This document shows positions 11,784-22,540 of a DNA stretch of 64,000 nt, piece by piece. Made by a program: the position numbers and the translations under genes. Origin of the DNA: Pleurodeles waltl (lineage: Eukaryota; Chordata; Amphibia; Caudata; Salamandridae); assembly GCF_031143425.1 (NCBI RefSeq), contig NC_090437.1, positions 1,179,214,863 through 1,179,278,862 of the forward strand. The letters run 5' to 3'. The first letter of the stretch is position 1. The number at the start of each line of letters is the position of its first letter. The notes beneath the pieces are model-generated. The model saw only the letters and a list, made by a program, of their open reading frames with translations, was not told where the DNA came from and did not search any database.

Positions 11784-11810
11784 CCACTTTAGTTCTCGTA
11801 AAAAGCTCAA
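9183..11810 (-). CDS. LINE ORF2: partial endonuclease plus reverse transcriptase
   Basis: The frame of 875 codons encodes the C-terminal part of an apurinic-type endonuclease (SLVYRPPGPR, YILLGDLNFHLE, LDPIFS, WTDHSCVHF) followed by a complete reverse transcriptase. The RT shows LLDLSAAFNSVCH, GVPQGSSLNPTLLNVYMSPL and the catalytic YADDTQ, then the LQRIQNASARLIL...HLHWLPVSKRI tail typical of the L2 clade. The protein nicks target DNA and primes cDNA synthesis there. The first nine or so codons come from the Penelope flank. The basic stretch at residues 12-45 is out of frame: the expected GGGIAIVFKDSI lies in another frame, so there is a frameshift near 11680. The endonuclease N-terminus is missing, so the copy is not autonomous. 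The single long frame suggests recent insertion. Confidence 0.88.
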   Translation of the reverse strand: MSFLRELKWLQKRPHQPSRRRYRHRLQRLHQRHHLHRRHPPLAAEHLHFQIRTDSRTILRGSLVYRPPGPRAPFSDAIADFISPHALASPDYILLGDLNFHLEQNNDPNTTTLLDNLANLGLKQLVNTTTHIAGHTLDPIFSASKHVFFSHTSALHWTDHSCVHFTFRRETRHLRTQPIPRRQWNKIPEEQFFSALAANQPTLTTDPNDAALSLTNWISNCADNLAPLKRTHRQTNTKKPLWFSDALKESKKTCCALKKAWCKDHTADNMTALKNATREHHRLIRAAKKNFFTDRLDKNSHNSKELFSIVKEFSNPNANANTVTPSQDLCKSLATFFHRKISDLHDSFGHQTQHNTTEPAPPAITFNNWTHINTEETKSIMNSIHSGAPSDPCPHFIFNKADYIIAPHLQTVINSSFSSATFPECWKQAEVNALLKKPTADPSDLKNFRPISLLPFPAKVIEKTVNKQLTTFLENNNLLNPSQTGFRTNHSTETALISVTDDIRTLMDNGETVALILLDLSAAFNSVCHRTLITRLRSTGIQGQALDWIASFLSNRSQRVYLPPFRSEPTEMICGVPQGSSLNPTLLNVYMSPLANIVRKHDIIITSYADDTQVILSLTKDPASAKTNLQEGMKDVADWMRLSCLKLNSEKTEVLILGNTPSAWNDSWWPTALGTAPTPTDHARNLGFILDPLLTMTKQVNAVSSACFLTLRMLRKIFRWIPADTRKTVTHALVTSRLDYGNTLYAGTTAKLQNRLQRIQNASARLILDVPRNSHISAHLRHLHWLPVSKRITFQLLTQAHKALHNKGPEYLNRRLSFYVPTASSVPLVSHSLPSLASAAPRRVGDLFPSWRPRPGTPSPPASGPPRTTPLSGDS

Positions 11811-12268
11811 CTGGCTTCAAAAACCAGATTATTGGAAATGTGGTACTTGCAAAGCGTGCAGAATTGCCAAAAATACTAAAGAATATATCACAGGCAATGG
11901 AGATATCAGAAGCATCAAACAACATATAACTTGTAAAAGTCCCTTTACAATATATGTTTTGGAATGCCCTTGTGGTCTGAAATATGTTGGGAGTACCATA
12001 TGTAAAACAAAAAAAGGGATATTAGAACATATTAGAGCAATTACAAATGTGGATAGAAGTTATGCTACGGCAAAACATATGGAACTAGCACATGATAGCC
12101 AATGGGAAAATATGATCTTTTATGTAATTGACCATGTTTCTGAAAATGAACGAGGAGGAGACAGAGAGAGGAAATTGCTACAACTTGATTCAAGATACAT
12201 ACTGGAGATGCGAACTTTGACCCCTTTGGGGATGAATCAGGATGAGGAATTATTTGTTCATCTATAAT
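11784..12268 (+). pseudogene. Penelope-like GIY-YIG endonuclease domain (copy 1)
   Basis: The stretch contains a cysteine motif (YWKCGTCKACR) followed by a frame at 11959-12267 with CPCGLKYVGSTICKTK...EHIRAI and the tail LTPLGMNQDEELF. This is the GIY-YIG-type endonuclease fused to the RT in Penelope-like elements; it nicks the target to start reverse transcription. It keeps eight bases that are lost in the downstream copy near 16180, so this domain is the better preserved of the two. Confidence 0.85.
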
Positions 12269-12990
12269 TATCTGAATCTGCCATTGCTAATACTATAATG
12301 GTTATATGTGTAACATTGAATCTGTTGTAGCCTATAGTCTGTTTGCTTAGATAGGTGAAAGTTTTTAAAAAAATAATGTTTTATGGCTCATAATATTGAT
12401 TAGGTTGTATAACATAGAGATTAATATCATACTGACCAGATGCATCAATCTGTGTGAGAACGTTATTTTTGTATAAATTATTTTGAACTATTGTGAACTA
12501 CAACTCCCACAATGCTATAGTATGAGCATAGATTTTCCATTGCAACAATCGAGCTCTTTTAGGGATTATGCGCGAGCTCTAACAGTGTATAATGTAGCTG
12601 CTAAACATTAGCAATAAGGCTATATAGTTGAAGTGGGTTTTGCTTAACAATTAGGTCAAATTGTATAAATACGGAAGTATGAGTCATTTACCGGAAATGC
12701 CCGTGATCAAGGTCGACAAGACCGAAACGCGTTGGCCGGGTAGTGTTCGATTTGAATACGATGTGAATTGAGCCAATAAAAGAGTATCGGCAACACAAGA
12801 CATTGGAGTGCGGTCATTCCTGTCAGAATCTAAGGAATGCTTTATGGATTTCATATAGGTTGTTCCACCGTTAACCTGCACCGCCGCAAGAATGAAGAGC
12901 GCTAACACACGCCAACGAGGGACAATTCTAGCATCATTTGTAAAAATACAGGCGTGAGCAGCAACCATCCCAGACAAGTGTATATCGAAA
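12269..12990 (+). repeat. Penelope pseudo-LTR shared between tandem copies
   Basis: It is about 90% identical by eye to 16434-17045. It forms the 3' untranslated end of copy 1 and the 5' leader of copy 2, the head-to-tail arrangement usual in Penelope-like elements. It carries the hammerhead-like core at 12702-12738 and the word GAATTGAGCCAATAAAAGAG. Confidence 0.85.
12697..12738 (+). ncRNA. Hammerhead-like ribozyme core (middle pseudo-LTR)
   Basis: The order is ATGCCC, GTGATCA, A, GGTC-GACAA-GACC, GAAA, CGCGTT, GGCC. The stem I partner is GGCC here against GGGT in the inverted copy, so one pair is lost. Otherwise the core is identical. The same reservations apply as for the copy near 8580. 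Confidence 0.35.
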
Positions 12991-13970
12991 GCGATTAAAG
13001 TTGTTTGACAGTCAGAAGTCATAACCGTAGGAAAGCATTTCTTGAATTACATTCCGGTAAGCGTTTATTACGTCTTTGGGATGGTTTAAAGTGGCACAGA
13101 GAAACAAATACTGTTTATATTGTTGCACAGAAGAGGTTTCATTCGGTCAAAGTTTCTCGCCAAAATAAAAGTTGTAAAAAGGGTTGGCGTGATTCACATA
13201 GCGTTTATTTAATAAGCATACAGAATTTGGAGTGCAATGGATTTGAAAATAGAAAAACAGCGAGTAATGGCACAGGAAGTCTTTAAGGATATTACAATTG
13301 ATTCCAAACCTGATAAGGCAGGAACAAGTCAAAGCCTTTCGAATGTTAAAACTAAATTATGGGAATGGGAGAAATTGTCTCGAAAAGAAATCAACAAATG
13401 GTGGGAAATACAGACTTTGAAAGAATATATTGAAGTAAATCGGATACCCAGAGGTCTCAGGATTAGAATCATGCCAAGCTATCAGGATGCAAGTAGTGCC
13501 TGTACTGGAAGAATGGGGTACACATATTTTAGAGTCTTCTAAAGGGCTCATAGAAATCCTGATCAAACATACAGGGATTGCTCTGGAAAAAATTCAAAAG
13601 GAGTTAAAAGACCTGGAACAAGATTTGGGCTCTTTAACCCTAACTGAGGAAGAAAAGAAATTGAAAAATGATTTGGATCTTAAAATTCAGCAACATGAAG
13701 AAACAGTTGTAGCACGTAAGCAATTCAAATTCCATAAAGACAAGCAGGATTATGAAGGCCGAATCTTTACATTTTTGCTGAAATTCTGAAGTACTAAACA
13801 GGGAGCCCAATCTGATTTATCACAATCTGAATTTTCAAGTATGGAATCTTTGTCTACGAATAATTACATTAGTGAAAGTGAGGATGGGAGTGCAGTATCA
13901 CATGAACCCAATTCCACCCTTTTAAACTAAATGCGCCTCGCCCTCCAGCAACAGTCCAAGGATCAACTAA

Positions 13971-15846
13971 TTGGCAGAAGAGGAAAGGGACGAGGACAGG
14001 AAGAAAGAAAAACAAACATACAAGAAGGGGCCAAAGGGGGAACCCAAGAAATACCAGAGCAAAAATTGCAATGTTGTTCAAGAATTCATTGTTTTAAATC
14101 TTTCTGACAGAGATATTACAATACAAGAAGAGTCCTTATTGAAAAAAGGCCTTAATTTTTGTCCAGCCAGAAATATTGATCTAGTACAGACACATATTGA
14201 CTTATATAAATTTATACGGAAAATCAAACTTGCTAAGTTTTACAAGGAGGAAAATCGAATTGATACAAGTAGCATTTTAGTACCAACACATGATCTAATG
14301 GTACAAGACAAAGGCACTCTACTGACTCTGATAAATCTTGATTGCACACAGAATGAAGAGCCTATATATGAATCAGAAGTGATAACACCATTAGAGGCAG
14401 GCCTGACTAAAAAAAGAGTGAAATCTAGTTTTTGTCCAGTATTGCCATCAGGCAACAAAATGTATTTATTTGCCGAAATTGTCGTTGATGATTTTTATAA
14501 AACAAAATGGAATCGATGTAAAAGTAACCTAACATTGACAGAAGCGCAAATTCTTCGCAATCTGCAGATGGATGAAACAGTGGTAATCAAACCTGAAGAT
14601 AAAGGTGGAAATATTGTAATTCAGAATAGTTGCAATTACGTACAGGAAGCAGTTAATGGATATTACTTATTATCAAATCATCAAAAGTAATCAGAGGAAG
14701 CAGTTGGCAATTCAAATACAATCATACCTACAGAATTGGCGAGATCAGGGCCTTATTGACCAAGATGAAGTAAAATATTTAACAGTACAACATCCTGTTA
14801 CCCCTACAATTTACTTCCTTCCAAAAATTCACAAAGATCCTAAAAAAACACCAGGGAGACCTATTGTGTCAGCTAATGATTCTTTATTGGAACCTATATC
14901 CCATTATATTGATTTCTTCCTAGCACCGTTGGCACAGAATTTGAAATTATTTTTGAAAGATACAGGAGATCTATTGAGACATCTAGATGATATTCCATGG
15001 CAGGAATCTTATAAATTGATAACGATGAATGTAATCTCCTTATACACCAATATTGAACATCACATAGGCATTCAGGCATGTCAATATTTATTAAGCCAAA
15101 AAAACATCCAATTCGTTCAACATAATGAAATGCTTCTAGAGATGATCAATCTTTGCCTTACCAACAATTTTTTTCAGTTTGATCAGCAGTTGTTCTTGCA
15201 AATAAAAGGGACAGCTATGGGCTTTTCTTTTTCTCCAAATTTAGCAAATTTAACTATGGGATGGTTTGAACAAAGAATAGTGTGGGCAGAAGAAAATGAC
15301 AAATATCAGCAGAAGGTAATTCGTTGCCTTAGATTCATTGATTACTTATTTCTGATTTTGGATGGCACAGAAGTGGAATTTGAGGAGTATTTTAACATTC
15401 TGAATAATACTTCGGCCAAATTACAATTCACCTATCAAATAAGTACCCCGAGAGTGACATTTCTGGATACAGAAATTGATATAAAAGAAGGTGAAATACA
15501 CACTGCATTACACAGAAAGGCCACTACCACCAATTCAGTATTACATGCCAACAGTTTCCATCCACCTAATACGAAATGGAATATACCGTATGGTGAATTC
15601 TTACGGATAAAAAGAATATGTTCAGAATCTGGGGAATATGATAAACATTTGAAAGCCTCAAAGGAACAATTCATCACTAGACAATATCCCAGGAAATGCA
15701 TTCAAAAAGTAAAACAGCGAGTTGGTGAGATTTCAAGAATGGATTTGATCCATAAAATATCCGGCCAGCTCAAAATAAATCGGATGATCAAATACGATTC
15801 AGTACGACATATTCCAGTAATGCTGCGCAGCTACGTAAGATCTTAA
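13971..15846 (+). pseudogene. Penelope-like reverse transcriptase domain (copy 2)
   Basis: Two overlapping frames, joined by a frameshift near 14680, span the RT. Residues near LPKIHKDP and PGRPIVS form the start of the fingers, GTAMGFSFSPNLAN is the substrate-contact motif, and RFIDYLFLILDG is motif C with IDY in place of IDD. The segment after 15490 is the one retained in copy 1. Confidence 0.85.
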
Positions 15847-16433
15847 CTAAACATTGGCCCCTCTCCGACTGGATTCAACAGTAAGTGAGATTATGGGCGA
15901 CCATCCAAAAATGACTTTCAGAAGGGTGTCAAATTTGCGGGATAAATTGACACAAAGCCACTTTAGTTCTCGGAAAGAGCTCAACTGGCTTAAAAAAACA
16001 GGTTTTTGTAAATGTGGTACTTGCAAAGCGTGCTGAATTGCCAAAAATACTAAAGAATATATCACAGGCAATGGAGATATCAGATGCATCAAACAACATA
16101 TAACTTGTAAAAGTCGCTTTACAATATACGTTTTGGAATGCCCTTGTGGTCTGAAATATGTTGGGAGTACCATATGTGAAACAGATATTAGAACATATTA
16201 GAGCAATTACAGATGTGGATAGAAGTTATGCTACGGCAAAACATATGGAACTAGCACATGATAGCAAATGGGAAAATATGATCTTTTATATGATTGACCA
16301 TGTCCCTGCCAATGAACAAGGAGGAGACAGAGAGAGGAAATTGCGACAACTTGAGTCGAGATACATACTGGAGATGCGAACTTTGACCCCTTTGGGGATG
16401 AATCAGGATGAGGAATTATTTGTTCATCTATAA
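15847..16433 (+). pseudogene. Penelope-like GIY-YIG endonuclease domain (copy 2)
   Basis: It includes the cysteine motif (CKCGTCKAC, followed by a TGA stop near 16035) and the GLKYVGSTI motif near 16150-16175. About eight bases present in copy 1 are missing just after this motif, which shifts the frame into the ORF 16158-16433. At 15950-15960 it shows the intact, empty version of the LINE target. Confidence 0.8.
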
Positions 16434-17045
16434 TTATCTGAATCTGCCACTGCTAATACTAGAATGGTTATATTTGTAACATTGAATCTGTTGTAGCCTA
16501 TAGTCTGTTTGCTTGGATAGGTGAAAGTTAAAAAAAAATATATATATTTTATGGCTCATAATATTGATTAGGTTGTTTAACATAGAGATTAATATCATAC
16601 TGACCAGATGCATCAATCTGTGTCAGATCATTATTTTTATATAAATTATTTTGGACTATTGTGAACTACAACTCCCATGAGTGTAGTGTTTCCATTGCAA
16701 CAATCGAGCTCTTTTAGGAATTATGCGCAAGCTCTAACAGTTTATAATGTAGCTGTTAAACATTAGCAATAAGGCTATATAGTTGAAGTGGGTTTTGCTT
16801 AACAATTAGGTCAAATTGTATAAATACGGAAGTATGATTCATTTACCGCAAATGCCCGTGATCAAGGTCGGCAAGACCGAAACGCGGTGGGCGGATAGTG
16901 TTCGAGTTTAACACGAGACATTGGAGTGCGGTCATTCCTGTTGGAAAGGAATGCTTTATGGATTTCATACGGGTTGTTCCACCGTTAACCTACACCGCCG
17001 CAAGAATGAAGAGTGCTGACACACGCCAACGAGGGACAATCGTAG
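16434..17045 (+). repeat. Penelope 3' pseudo-LTR
   Basis: This is the second copy of 12269-12940. Compared with the middle copy it has lost the AATTGAGCCAATAAAAGAG block (16910-16920). It ends at a TA/GA microsatellite. The hammerhead-like core at 16858-16895 is changed after GAAA (CGCGGTGGGC), which removes the minimal stem III, so it is probably inactive. Confidence 0.8.
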
Positions 17046-17051
17046 CGGCTT

Positions 17052-17052
17052 T

Positions 17053-17098
<46 letters not shown>

Positions 17099-17172
17099 GA
17101 AAGAGATCTATCTATCTATATATTTATATATATCTATATCTATATATATATATATGTATGTATCTATATCTA

Positions 17173-17215
<43 letters not shown>
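17052..17215. repeat. Compound TA / GA / TATC microsatellite
   Basis: Runs of TA, GAGA and TATC/TATA repeats follow directly on the Penelope 3' end. With the TA run at 8418-8449, simple TA-rich sequence borders both outer ends of the tandem pair. Confidence 0.95.
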
Positions 17216-17216
<1 letters not shown>

Positions 17217-17360
17217 GAAGTGAGATAGAAAGGGACAAATCCAAAGCTTTAATACTGTGCCTGGAGTGGTAGAATGCTTATGTAATTTTACAGCTATGTG
17301 TGGATGGCACTGTGGTAATCCTATGCTTAAAGATTTTGCTGTATAGATGGCAAAAGACTT

Positions 17361-17463
17361 GGGCCTGATTTCAGTATTGTTGGATGAGTTACTCCATCAC
17401 AGATATCCGTCCTCAGAAATATAAATCCCATTATATCCCATGGCCAAAATCTAAATCAGGCCC
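17361..17463. mobile_element. Short MITE-like inverted repeat (103 bp)
   Basis: The ends are inverted copies of GGGCCTGATTT (17361 onwards and, on the other strand, ending at 17463). A second internal inverted repeat surrounds TATATCCCATGG. Flanking CTT and TTT may be a decayed 3-bp duplication. There is no coding capacity. Confidence 0.5.
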
Positions 17464-18756
17464 TTTGTCCCTTTCTAGCTCGGTGACGATGGCACGCTAA
17501 CATGTTTAAAAACTAAGCCACTTTTGGTATTTGGTGTAAATCTGTTCAGTAGTTTTGGAGTAATTAAAGGAAATAAAATATAGATATCTAGGGACCATAT
17601 CGGATCCTTTATGGATTCACTCGGGAAGGATAAATGGATCCCAGACCAAAAGCAAGGACCTGATTGGCTGGCCGCATCCTGAAAGGAAAGTTGTGGCCAC
17701 CACTTTCTTTCTTGCTGGGGCCATGGGAGGGAACAAAAACAGGGGAAAACATATAAGGGGTCCCAGGGAAACTAAGACCATATGCTCTGGAGCCTAAAGC
17801 ACTAGCGCCCGCCTGCTTGCCAAGACCAGTGTATTCTGTGAGGAAGAGGAGAGCGCTGGAAGAAGCGTGACCCAGTGGGGAGGTGTGACGAGTGAACACT
17901 TTGTGCAAGCTGTGAGGAGACATATGCTCTACCGATCAGGTTGTTGCCCACGTACAGGACTCGTTCAGTGACCACCTCATGCCAGGAAAGTGCCAGAGTG
18001 AAGATAGTCATGTAAACAGATTGCTGTATGGTAAGGTGGAAGCCTGTGTGGCATGGTTACCGTTAGTCCGGAGGGGCCACCATGGTAAAAGAAACTGCCT
18101 TGGCTTCAGGGCCAAAGTCTTTGCAGCACGCTAACGTTAACTCCGTATGCAAGGAGGAGTTACCATGGTTAGGACTGCCATATGTTGAGGGACAAAGTTT
18201 TGAGTGGCAACCCTGTATGTCAGGAGGGGGGTACCGGGAATAACTGCATGCAAATCAGGCAGGAGCCCATAAACTGTGAGTGAAAGGTGAGCCGTAGGGC
18301 ACCAGGTGCAATGAACACTGTAACTGACCTGACCCTGTTGACCGAATGGGGACACACACGAACATCACTACTTCAGCAGGATCGAGATCAGGAACATCGG
18401 CATCATCCCCCCTTTAGGGAGTGTGGAAACCTGCCCTCCAGGTAGAGTGTGGAAACATCGCTGATCCCTGCTGGAGCATGACCACATAGGCTAAGGGGAC
18501 AGCCTGCACTTGCTGAGTGCTGCCACTTTTTCTGCGTGCAGCCAAATCACCTGAGCAGGATTGGAGCAGTTGAGAGTGCCCACAGATGGAGACCATCCAA
18601 GATGCTGCACGCTTCCTCCCCAAGTGAGTAAGACTTGTTAAGGGCCTGCTGGGCTTTGGGGAACTCACTGCCTGGTGACTGTATGCAAAGAATCAGAGTG
18701 GACTCTTACGATAAGGCCTACCAGTGAGCATTCCCTGGATGCAGTCACCAGTGCAT
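17464..18756. other. Unassigned interval
   Basis: No protein domain was recognised. A CATATAAGGGG word near 17752 could be a TATA box of an LTR, but no paired repeat was found. Short frames here have no resemblance to known proteins. Confidence 0.3.
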
Positions 18757-21700
18757 AAATCAATCAATCAATCAATCAATCAGTCAATCAATCAATCATT
18801 CAATCAAGCAATCATTTATAAAGGGCAGCAAATCACCCATGAGGGTCTCAAGGTGCTGGTGTTGCTAGCTGCTGCAAAGTGATCTGTTCATTCAAACAGC
18901 CATGTCTTGGATTCTCTCCTGAATTGATGAAGTGATGGGGCAGTCCTGAGGTGCAGGGCCAGGCTGTTCCAGGCTTTGGCTGCCAGGTGTGAGAAGGAGT
19001 GTCCTCCGTTATTGGATCAACGGACCAGGGGGGCATCTGTGAGGAAGAGGGAGGCAGATCTTAGGTGTCTGGTCAGTTGGTGGAAGGTTATGCGATTGTT
19101 GATGTAAGATGGTCCTTCATTGTGCAGGGCTTTGAATGCATGGGTCAACATATTGAACTGGCATCTCTTCTGGATGAGGAGGCTGTGTAAATTCTTAAGA
19201 TGGAGTATGATGTGGGTCTGTCTAAGAAGGTCGAGGATGAGTCTTGCACCTGAGTTTTGTATTGTTTGCATTCTCTTCATGAGACATGCAGTGATTCCAA
19301 CGTAGAGTGTGTTCACATAGTTCAGCCTGCTGGTGATGATGGTCTGTATGATTGTCCTTCTTGTGTTGACTGGGGGCCATCTGAAGATCTTGTTGAGCAT
19401 GCATAGAGACCGTGTTTTCCTGTTGCTTCATGGAGAGCCTGTTGTCCAAGATAATGCCGAGGTTGAGGGCGTGGTCTTTCAGGTCAGGGTGGGCTGAGTT
19501 CCACAGGCCACCATGCGTCATTCCATGGCAAGGTGTTGTTTCCAAAGATGAGGACTTCTTTCTTGTGTGTATTCATCATGAGGCAGTTATCCTTCATCCA
19601 TTCAGTGGTGTTCATCATATATCTGTGGAAGGCTCTGGTGGTGGAGGGGTCTTTTGACAGTGAGAGAATGAAGTGGCTGCAGTCCACATAGGAAATTATA
19701 TTGTATCCTTGTGATCTGACAGTGTTGGCCAGGGGGGGTCATGTACATGTTGAAGAAGGTGGGACTGAGGGATCATTTTTGCGGGACACCCCAGATTATC
19801 TTCTGTGTTCTAAGGTGAACGTTGGAAGACAAATTCTCTGGGTTCTTTTAGTGAGGTATGAAGTGATCCATTTGAGGGTGTCTCCCTGCATTCTGATGTG
19901 GTGGAGTTTGTGGATCAGGATGTGATAGGAGACGGTGTTCAAGGTGGCTGATAGGTCCAGGAGGAGGAGGGCTGCCCTTTTGCTGTGGTCTCAAAGGGCC
20001 CTGATGTCATCAGTGGCTGCGATCAGGGTTGTCTTTCTGCTTCGGTTGGCTCAGAATCTGAATTGAGAGGGGTCAAGAAGGTTTTTGTGTTCCAAATGTT
20101 TGGTAAGTTGATGGTTGATTGCCTTCTCAAGAACTTTTGCTGAAAAGGGAAAAAGGAAGATGGGTCTGTAGCTCTTTGGTTCTGCTGAGTGGGCGGATCA
20201 TTTCTTCAGGAGGGGCCTCATTTCTGTGTGTTTCCAGTCCTCAGAGAAGGAGGCTGAGGTGATGGAGTTGTTGAGGACTTTCTTGTGCTCTTCAACAATC
20301 GTCTTGCTCCCAAGGTTGAAGACATAGTGGGGGAGGTGGGGACAGGGGTCCGTGGGTTCTCCCAATTGCACAAAGTTCACAATGGCCATTGTGGCTTGAG
20401 TTGTGCGAGGGTGCCAGAGGGTAAGTAGGTGTTTGGGTTCTGTGTTTGTCCGTGTAAGCATGCTGATGCTGTCGGAGGCAGGGGGCTGGGGTTAGAAGTT
20501 TTTGTAGGTGACTGAGATATTGTGATGGAAGTAGTCCGCCAGGGAGTCACACAGATCTTGGGAGGGGGTGATGTTGTTCTTGCTGGCTGCAGGGTTGGAG
20601 AACTCGTCCTTGATAGCAAAGTTCTCCTTGCTGCAGTTTGTGCTGGCTTCTATGCAGTCTGCTAGTGATTTGTTCTTTGTTTCTTTCAGTGGGCAATGAA
20701 ACTGTTTTAGTGCAGTCCTGAAGACAGTGAGGTCTCCTGTTTCTTTGCTGGTGTGCCACTGCCTTTCTATTTGCCAGCACTCACATTTGGTGGATTTCAT
20801 TACAGCTGTGAACTAGCTGGCCCTTCTGGTGGGTCCTTTGGACTTGGCTGGCTTGGTGTAGTAGATTGTGTTGGCGCATTCTGTGATCCACTGGGAGAAA
20901 TTGTTTGCATCCTTCTCTGGTTTGGGTGTTGTGTTGTGGGATTTGAAAGCGTTGCTAGGCGGTGGGATTTGAAAGTGTTGTTCCACTCATGTTCTGAAAA
21001 GTTTATCCAATCTGTGCACATGGAGTTGGAAGGCATGGTGTCAGTGTTGGTAGGTCCTGCAATGGTGATCTGGATGCTATAGTAGTTGGTCAAGGTGAGT
21101 TGCATGGCGTGTTTGTACTTGACTCTGTCATTGGATGTTAAAATGGGTTTGGGAATGTGTCCTGCAATGTGGGTAGAATAGGTGACAAGTTGCTTTGGGC
21201 CCCTTGTTTTTGATGCTTTCCAGGAGGTTGGTGGTGTTGGTGTCACTGGGGTCTTCGAGGTGGAAGTTGAGATCTCCTAGGATGATGTATTGTTTGTCAA
21301 TGGCAATCTGGGAGATGAGGTCAGGGATGGCGTTGCAGAAGCTGGAGCGTGGTCTCCCATCTGGAGCTTTTCCCATCTGGGCAGAGTTGGAAGTTGAGGT
21401 GCTCCATTATCAAGGTTGAGCAGTCTGTGGAGGTTGCACAGTAGATGGTTTCCTTGTAGTTAATGGCAATTCAAACCCATGTTTGTTGGTTTTGATACTG
21501 GTGTGTTATATTCCGGGTGGCAATGGCGAAGTCTGGTTCGGAGGCGGGATTCAGCCAGGTCTCACTGAGGAAGATGACATCCATGTGAGGTATGAGATCG
21601 TGTCCCAGATCTCTGTGGCATGCTTGCCAAGTAATTGAGCGTAGAGTAGAATGCACTGGAGTTGTGCCTTGGCATTCTCAGTTGGCGTTGTGTATGCGGT

Positions 21701-22180
21701 TGTGTTTGCGGTGTGTTTGTGTTATTGGTTGCTTCAGTGCTGCAGGTGAAGCAGCAGTGTTATCAGAAGAACGTTCCTCTGGTTGTGTGCAGAGATGTGC
21801 AGCAGCAGTGGTTGTTGTCGATGCGTCTGGAGTCCAGGGCTTGGAAGTATGTGGTGGTGTAGCTGGCCAGGGCCACAGGGTCAGGGTTCCTGGCACTAGG
21901 CGCGGTCCAGGCACAGATGGGCTTGCCTTTGGTGCGCTAGCGGTACACCCACTGTGTGCTATGCAGCCTCCATTACTAGATCCTGTGCAGTCGGTGGGGC
22001 TCTGTCAGCAGCGAGAAGCTGGGGGGAAGAGCAGGAAAACCGCAGGAATGTGACCAGGCAGAGCAGTGGGGAGCAAAAGGAGACTTCAAAACAGCAGGAA
22101 GAAAAAACAAAACAACAGTGGCACACAGCAGCATTAGAAAGCACAGTACATAGTAAATAAGGCTTATATAAGTAAATAAG
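18757..22180 (-). mobile_element. L2/CR1-type LINE, copy 2, nearly full length but decayed
   Basis: The minus strand reads, from the right: a 5' leader shared with LINE copy 3 (about 21700-22180), endonuclease (DVIFLSETWLN near 21560), RT pieces, and the C-terminal LQ-like tail (MQTIQNSGARLILDL near 19250). The 3' end at 18757-18822 is an array of ATTG units, unlike the ATTTG tail of copies 1 and 3. More than ten frame changes or stops break the ORF. Sequence just before the tail (CATTTATAAAGGGCAGC...) is recognisably the same as in copy 1. Confidence 0.85.
18823..21660 (-). pseudogene. LINE ORF2 pseudogene (copy 2)
   Basis: Fragments in all three minus frames align in order with the 875-codon frame of copy 1. 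Examples are endonuclease at 21471-21656, GDLNFHLED at 21128-21376, the linker with TPSQDLCDSLADYFHHNI at 20492-20800, and the tail at 19017-19400. The RT active-site region (19700-20000) is present but out of frame. It cannot encode an active enzyme. Confidence 0.8.
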
Positions 22181-22540
22181 ACTGATACACCCAGTGGAAA
22201 ACAGTGGAACAAAATTCAGCAGCAGTAGAGAGCTACACAAACTTGCAGCAGCAAAGGGGGTTGGTACAAGGCCTGTGCATAGAGAATACCCTCAATTAAA
22301 TTATAAGGAATGCGTGCGACAAGGACTTGCCAATGAAACACTAAACCCCAACCTCAAGGGGGGAAATGTATTGTTGCCTGTGAATGCTGCAACTGTTCTT
22401 TGAATGATTAGAGTTAGAAATTAAACACTTCTTTGGCTTGTAAAATTAGTATTTGGCTGGACCTTCATTTATTGCTACTACCAGCTTTTTGTGAGTTCTG
22501 AGCTGTGTTCACAAATCTATGTCCACATCTCCCTCCCCCC
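22181..22540. other. Unassigned interval between LINE and gypsy remnant
   Basis: A frame at 22194-22403 (+) has no recognised domain. The AT-rich part near 22420-22500 could be untranslated sequence of a retroelement. Confidence 0.25.

Larger units (their letters stand above)
8598..12268 (+). mobile_element. Penelope-like element, copy 1, 5' truncated, split by a LINE
   Basis: The body matches 15492-16435 of the downstream copy. It holds the last part of the reverse transcriptase (8598-9064), then the zinc-binding and GIY-YIG endonuclease region (11784-12268). Everything upstream in the RT is missing. The LINE at 9065-11783 lies between the two parts; the downstream copy has the uninterrupted sequence at 15930-15975. 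The truncated RT, with frameshifts, cannot be functional. Confidence 0.85.
12991..16433 (+). pseudogene. Penelope-like element polyprotein, copy 2 (RT plus GIY-YIG), full length but broken
   Basis: The coding region runs in at least six frames: 13005-13286, 13237-13542, 13487-13789, 13971-14690, 14656-15846, 16158-16433. The N-terminal part has the conserved LIKHTGIALEKIQKEL and a coiled-coil-like acidic/basic stretch. The RT has IYFLPKIHKDPKKTPGRPIVS, LITMNVISLYTNI, GTAMGFSFSPNLANLTMGWFE and FIDYLFLI. In the last motif the second catalytic aspartate of the usual IDD has become tyrosine. The C-terminal endonuclease follows. Together they would copy the element RNA at a nicked target. The frameshifts and the lost aspartate mean this copy makes no active enzyme. 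It is the longer copy and defines the family. Confidence 0.85.

Noticed and set aside
9318..11792. Several plus-strand frames of 80-204 residues
   Set aside because: They are antisense shadows of the LINE RT frame on the minus strand.
16898..17215. A frame ending in repeated YIYIYI
   Set aside because: Translation of the TA microsatellite.
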